Program-made: the position numbers and the translations under genes
Shown: positions 40,803-45,940 of the stretch, piece after piece
Numbering within the stretch: position 1 is the stretch's first letter
Layout: the number at the start of each line of letters is the position of its first letter
DNA from: Bradyrhizobium sp. 139
Lineage (GTDB): Bacteria > Pseudomonadota > Alphaproteobacteria > Rhizobiales > Xanthobacteraceae
Assembly (NCBI RefSeq): GCF_023074175.1
Contig: NZ_JADPKS010000082.1
Span: forward strand, 1 to 45,940
DNA: 45,940 nt
Direction of reading: 5' to 3'
Notes under the pieces: generated by a model
What the model saw: the letters and a program-made list of their open reading frames with translations, nothing else
Database searches by the model: none
Told to the model about the DNA's origin: nothing

Positions 40803-41984
40803 ATGAGCCAAGAGAAGCACGAAGAACACCACACCGAAGATCACGCCGACATCCGCGAAGCCGTCGCCAAGCTCTGCGCGCAGTTTCCCGGTGAATACTG
40901 GCGCAAGCTCGATCGCGGGATGGGCTATCCCACGGCCTTCGTCGACGCATTGACGCAGGCGGGCTATCTCTCGGTACTGATCCCCGAGGAATATGGCGGC
41001 GCGGGGCTCAAGCTTTCAGCGGCTGCCGCGATCCTCGAAGAGATCCAGCGCGCTGGCTGCAACGGCGGCGGCTGCCACGCCCAGATGTATACGATGGGCA
41101 CCGTGCTGCGGCACGGCAATGACGAGCAGAAGGCAAACTATCTGCCGAAGATCGCAAGCGGCGAATTGCGCCTGCAGGCCTTCGGCGTCACGGAGCCGAC
41201 CAGCGGCACTGACACGACCTCGCTGAAGACCTTTGCGCGCAAGGACGGCAATGCCGGCTACATCGTCAACGGCCAGAAGATCTGGACCAGCCGTGCCGAG
41301 CATTCCGACCTGATGCTCCTGCTGGCGCGCACCACGCCGAAGGACGAGGTCAAGAAGCGCACGGATGGTCTCTCGGTCTTCATCGTCGACATGCGCGAGG
41401 CGAAAAACAACGGCCTGGAGATCCGCCCGATCCGCACCATGATGAACCACGCCACCACCGAAGTATTCTTTACCGACATGAAGGTGCCGGCGGAGAACCT
41501 GATCGGCGAGGAAGGCAAGGGTTTTCGCTACATCCTCTCCGGCATGAATGCCGAGCGCATCCTGATCGCAGCCGAATGCGTCGGCGACGCCAAATGGTTC
41601 ATTGCGAAGGCCACGAACTACGCCAAGGAGCGCGCGGTGTTCGGCCGGCCGATCGGCCAAAATCAAGGCATCCAGTTTCCGATCGCTAAGGCCTACGCGT
41701 CAATGCGCGCGGCCGAGCTGATGGTGAAGGAGGCGACCCGCAAATACGAGGCCGGGCTCAATTGCGGCGCGGAGGCCAACATGGCCAAAATGCTCGCAGC
41801 GGATGCGTCCTGGGAAGCGGCCAATGCCTGCATCCAGACCCATGGCGGCTTCGGCTTCGCCGAGGAATACGACGTCGAGCGCAAATTCCGCGAGACGCGG
41901 CTCTACCAGGTGGCGCCGATCTCGACCAACCTCGTGCTCTCCTTCATCGCCGAGCATGTGCTCGGCATGCCCCGCTCGTACTGA
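40803..41984 (+). CDS. Acyl-CoA dehydrogenase family flavoprotein
   Basis: 393 residues from ATG 40803, with GGAAAA upstream; ATG 40791 would add four residues. Domains: N-terminal helices (GYLSVLIPEEYGGAGLKLSA), beta barrel with the FAD-binding LQAFGVTEPTSGTDTTSLKT and IVNGQKIWTSRAEHSDLMLL, and C-terminal helices (GRPIGQNQGIQFPIAKAYAS; QTHGGFGFAEEYDVERKFRE). The usual medium-chain-type catalytic Glu (YEGT) is replaced by VAPISTN. An alternative Glu lies in GMNAERILIAAE, the position used by isovaleryl- and long-chain-type enzymes. It should oxidise an acyl-CoA to the 2,3-enoyl-CoA, passing electrons to ETF. First gene of the operon divergent from lysR. Confidence 0.9.
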   Translation: MSQEKHEEHHTEDHADIREAVAKLCAQFPGEYWRKLDRGMGYPTAFVDALTQAGYLSVLIPEEYGGAGLKLSAAAAILEEIQRAGCNGGGCHAQMYTMGTVLRHGNDEQKANYLPKIASGELRLQAFGVTEPTSGTDTTSLKTFARKDGNAGYIVNGQKIWTSRAEHSDLMLLLARTTPKDEVKKRTDGLSVFIVDMREAKNNGLEIRPIRTMMNHATTEVFFTDMKVPAENLIGEEGKGFRYILSGMNAERILIAAECVGDAKWFIAKATNYAKERAVFGRPIGQNQGIQFPIAKAYASMRAAELMVKEATRKYEAGLNCGAEANMAKMLAADASWEAANACIQTHGGFGFAEEYDVERKFRETRLYQVAPISTNLVLSFIAEHVLGMPRSY

Positions 41985-41993
41985 GGCCGCACC

Positions 41994-43097
41994 ATGGGAG
42001 CACTTGACGGGATCAGGGTGATTGCGGTCGAGCAGGCGGTCGCCGCACCGTTCTGTTCGTCGCGGCTGGCGGATGCCGGCGCGGAGGTCATCAAGATCGA
42101 ACGGCCCGAGGGCGATTTCGCCCGCGGCTATGACGCGGCGGCCAGGGGCCAGAGCAGCTACTTCGTCTGGCTCAACCGCGGCAAGCAATCGGCGGTGGTC
42201 GATCTCGCCACGAAAGCAGGCTGCGGCGAGCTGGAGAGGCTGATCGCGAGCGCCGACGTGCTGATCCAGAATCTCAAGCCGGGTTCGATGGACAAGCTCG
42301 GCTTCTCGCGCGAGCGGCTGTTGAAGGACTATCCAAAGCTGATCTCCTGCACGATCACCGGCTATGGCGACGACGGTCCTTACGCCCATCGCAAGGCCTA
42401 TGATCTGCTGATCCAGGCCGAGAGCGGGCTTGCCTCGATCACCGGCAATCCCGATGGCGCCTCGCGCGTCGGCATGTCCATTGTCGACGTCGCGACCGGC
42501 GCGACCGCACATGCGGCGATCCTGGAAGCGCTGATCGCGCGCGGGCGCACCGGCAAGGGCGCCGACATCCGGATCTCCATGTTCGACGTGATGGCGGATT
42601 GGTGCACCGTGCCGCTGCTCAACTCCGAGGCCGGCAATCCGCCCAAGCGCATGGGTCTCCGACATCCCTCGATCGCGCCCTATGGCGTGTTCACCTCGAA
42701 GGACGGCAAGGACATTTTGATCTCGATCCAGAGCGAGCGCGAGTGGAAGACACTCTGCGCCGAGGTGCTGGACCAGCCCGGTTTGCCGGCCGATCCGCGC
42801 GTCGCCAACATGGTCGAGCGCGTGCGCAATCGGGACTTCACCGACAAGACCGTTGCGGATGCGTTTGCCAAGATGACGCGCGACGAATTGCTGAAGCGGC
42901 TGTCCGATGCCGACATCGCGTTTGCGGAGGTCAACACCATGGCCGACCTCACCAACCATCCACATTTGCGCCGCATCGAGGTGGATACGCCGCAGGGACG
43001 TGTCAGCTATCCCGCGCCGGCGCCGATCATCATTGGTGAGACCCGCAGCTATGGCGCTGTGCCCGCGATCGGCGAACGACCCCAGTCCAAGACGTAA
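41994..43097 (+). CDS. CaiB/BaiF-type (class III) CoA transferase
   Basis: 367 residues. The start reads MGALDGIRVIAVEQAVAAPF CSSRLADAGAEVIKIE, the normal family opening. The catalytic Asp, which forms an aspartyl-CoA thioester, is in YGDDGPYAHRKAYDLLIQAE. GNPDGASRVGMSIVDVATGA and the RRIEVDTPQGRVSYPAPAPI tail are also typical. The enzyme moves CoA between carboxylic acids, for example from succinyl-CoA to the pathway acid. The gene begins 9 bp after the dehydrogenase stop and is followed 14 bp later by the dehydratase, so these form one operon under the divergent LysR gene. Substrate not defined by sequence. Confidence 0.92.
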   Translation: MGALDGIRVIAVEQAVAAPFCSSRLADAGAEVIKIERPEGDFARGYDAAARGQSSYFVWLNRGKQSAVVDLATKAGCGELERLIASADVLIQNLKPGSMDKLGFSRERLLKDYPKLISCTITGYGDDGPYAHRKAYDLLIQAESGLASITGNPDGASRVGMSIVDVATGATAHAAILEALIARGRTGKGADIRISMFDVMADWCTVPLLNSEAGNPPKRMGLRHPSIAPYGVFTSKDGKDILISIQSEREWKTLCAEVLDQPGLPADPRVANMVERVRNRDFTDKTVADAFAKMTRDELLKRLSDADIAFAEVNTMADLTNHPHLRRIEVDTPQGRVSYPAPAPIIIGETRSYGAVPAIGERPQSKT

Positions 43098-43111
43098 CAG
43101 AGCGAGGCGTC

Positions 43112-43966
43112 ATGACCGAGAAGCTCGACATCGACCATCTCAGGCAATGGATCGGCCGTAGCACGGAGGCCACCGATATCGTCACAGCGCAGCTCGTCAT
43201 GGGTCTGCGCGCGACGCTGTTCCAGGAGGTCGGCGAGCCCAAGACGGGCGACGCGGCGCCGTTCACGGTACACTGGTGCCTGGCGCAGCCGGTGTTTCCG
43301 ATGGCGATGCTCGGACCCGACGGCCACCCGACCCGCGGCGGCTTCCTGCCGCCGGTGCCGCTGCCACGCCGGATGTGGGCCGGCGGCGAGATCGAGTTCC
43401 TGCAGCCCTTGCGCGTCGGCGATGAATCGACCCGGACCTCGCGCATCGCCGACGTGCAGGTGAAGACCGGCTCGACGGGCACGCTGTGCTTCGTCTCGGT
43501 CGAGCACAGCATCTCCTCGCCGCGCGGCGTCGCCATCCGCGAGCGGCAGGACATCGTCTATCGCGAAATGACGACCGCACAGGCGGCTTCGGCCAAGGCC
43601 CCGCCTCCGCCGCCGAAGAAGGCGCAGCACCGCGAGACCCACGCCTCCGATCCCGTGCTGCTGTTCCGCTACTCCGCACTGACTTTCAACGGCCACCGTA
43701 TCCATTACGACCGCGACTACGTCACCCAGGTCGAGGGCTATCCGGGCCTGATCTTCCACGGGCCACTCCAGGCGGCGTTCATCATCGAAATGGCCGCAAA
43801 GCTGCACGGCGGCAAGCCGCCGAGGAAGTTCACTTATCGCGGGGTGCAGCCGCTGTTCGAGGGCACGGAGTTTTCCATCAACGCCAACGAGACCGAGGCG
43901 GGCATGGAGCTGTGGACCGCGAATGCGGAGGGACAGCCGACGATGAAGGGCACCGCGGTGTGGTGA
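43112..43966 (+). CDS. FAS1-like/MaoC-type dehydratase (mesaconyl-C4-CoA hydratase-like)
   Basis: 284 residues, double-hotdog. The N-terminal half has the FAS1-like dehydratase pattern: DIVTAQLVMGLRATLFQEVG, WCLAQPVFPMAMLGPDGHPT RGG and LPRRMWAGGEIEFLQPLRVG. The C-terminal half has RYSALTFNGHRIHYDRDYVT QVEGYPGLIFHGPL, where the R-x-x-x-x-F-N-x-H-x-I-H-Y-D motif carries the MaoC-type hydratase residues. Relatives hydrate mesaconyl-C4-CoA or itaconyl/citramalyl-type CoA esters. After the dehydrogenase and CoA transferase this suggests degradation of a branched or dicarboxylic acid by enoyl-CoA hydration. The gene start has GAGGCG upstream and is 14 bp from the CoA transferase. Confidence 0.88.
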   Translation: MTEKLDIDHLRQWIGRSTEATDIVTAQLVMGLRATLFQEVGEPKTGDAAPFTVHWCLAQPVFPMAMLGPDGHPTRGGFLPPVPLPRRMWAGGEIEFLQPLRVGDESTRTSRIADVQVKTGSTGTLCFVSVEHSISSPRGVAIRERQDIVYREMTTAQAASAKAPPPPPKKAQHRETHASDPVLLFRYSALTFNGHRIHYDRDYVTQVEGYPGLIFHGPLQAAFIIEMAAKLHGGKPPRKFTYRGVQPLFEGTEFSINANETEAGMELWTANAEGQPTMKGTAVW

Positions 43967-44012
43967 GCCACCGGTGCCTCCTCGTCATTGCGAGCGCAGC
44001 GAAGATGTAGAC

Positions 44013-44116
44013 CCTCACCCTGAGGAGCGCGCCCTTCGCGCGCGTCTCGAAGGGCGAGGCCACCGGCGGGGCCTTCATCCTTCGAGACGCGCGAAGACGC
44101 GCTCCTCAGGATGAGG
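44013..44116. repeat. Intergenic inverted repeat, family A
   Basis: Arms 44013-44059 (CCTCACCCTGAGGAGCGCGC and GTCTCGAAGGGCGAGG) and 44076-44116 (CATCCTTCGAGACGCGCGAA to CAGGATGAGG) are near reverse complements. It separates the hydratase gene from the benzoylformate-decarboxylase-like gene. Confidence 0.85.
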
Positions 44117-44135
44117 ATCTGAGAGGAAACGAAAA

Positions 44136-45758
<1,623 letters not shown>

Positions 45759-45774
45759 CGAAGGTGCGACTTCT

Positions 45775-45847
45775 GTAGCCTGGATGGAGCGGAGCGAAAT
45801 CCGGGTTTAGGTCCGCAATCCCGATTCCCGGATTACGCTTCGAGACT
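45775..45847. repeat. Decayed intergenic repeat, family C
   Basis: GTAGCCTGGATGGAGCGGAG then AAATCCGGG, with the opposite arm CCCGGATTACGCTTCGAGAC, is a worn copy of the element at 24728-24810. The remaining bases to 45940 show no gene. Confidence 0.65.
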
Positions 45848-45940
45848 GGGCAATTATTTGTTTTGTCGCCGGCTTACGCGGTCGTGTCGGAATGTTTGAC
45901 GGATTTAGGCTCGGAGTGGCGCTGGGGCGGCCCGTAGCCT

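Overview
The window looks like a piece of a Bradyrhizobium-type alphaproteobacterial chromosome. Clues are a DUF3551 secreted mini-protein, intergenic palindromes of the kind common in that genus, high G+C housekeeping genes on the right, and a tRNA-Val attachment remnant. As I recall, large Bradyrhizobium symbiosis islands sit in a tRNA-Val gene. No search could be run, so the genus is an inference.

Region 1 (1 to about 14.5 kb) is accessory DNA and resembles the right-hand end of a genomic island. It has lower-G+C genes, long gene-poor stretches and broken transposases (IS630 type at 180-968, IS3 type at 9526-9708). Its genes include a YbgC-type thioesterase and a leftward set: a HemN/HutW-like radical SAM enzyme, overlapping by 4 bp a PrnB/IDO-like predicted haem dioxygenase, then a GNAT acetyltransferase. 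They also include a DAO-type FAD oxidoreductase, a HipB-HipA pair with three operator-like palindromes, a small helix-turn-helix protein and a tyrosine integrase. The integrase lies 260 bp from a 43-bp copy of the 3' half of tRNA-Val(CAC). The radical SAM/PrnB-like/GNAT set is the best candidate for an undescribed system.

Region 2 (14.5 to 19.0 kb) is a 4.4-kb segment bounded by the same 43-bp tRNA fragment in direct orientation (14520-14562 and 18940-18982). It carries a frameshifted winged-helix/TPR regulator, an orphan TctC-type binding protein and an O-methyltransferase. It has no integrase of its own and looks like a second or older insertion stacked in the same tRNA site.

Region 3 (about 19.5 kb to the end) looks like the core chromosome. 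It holds a DedA-like membrane protein, a divergent GreA-type factor, small secreted proteins, an animal-type haem peroxidase, a ThDP enzyme, an L,D-transpeptidase, a DUF2927 protein, a methyltransferase and a threonine-synthase-like PLP enzyme with a GntR-type operator. Next comes a complete-looking URC-type uracil catabolism operon (GTP cyclohydrolase II homologue, DUF1688, uracil phosphoribosyltransferase), an M48 protease/DUF898 membrane pair and two tandem CYP153-like P450s. It ends with a LysR-controlled CoA pathway: acyl-CoA dehydrogenase, CaiB-type CoA transferase, FAS1/MaoC-like hydratase and, after a repeat, a benzoylformate-decarboxylase-like enzyme. Three families of intergenic inverted repeats punctuate this half.
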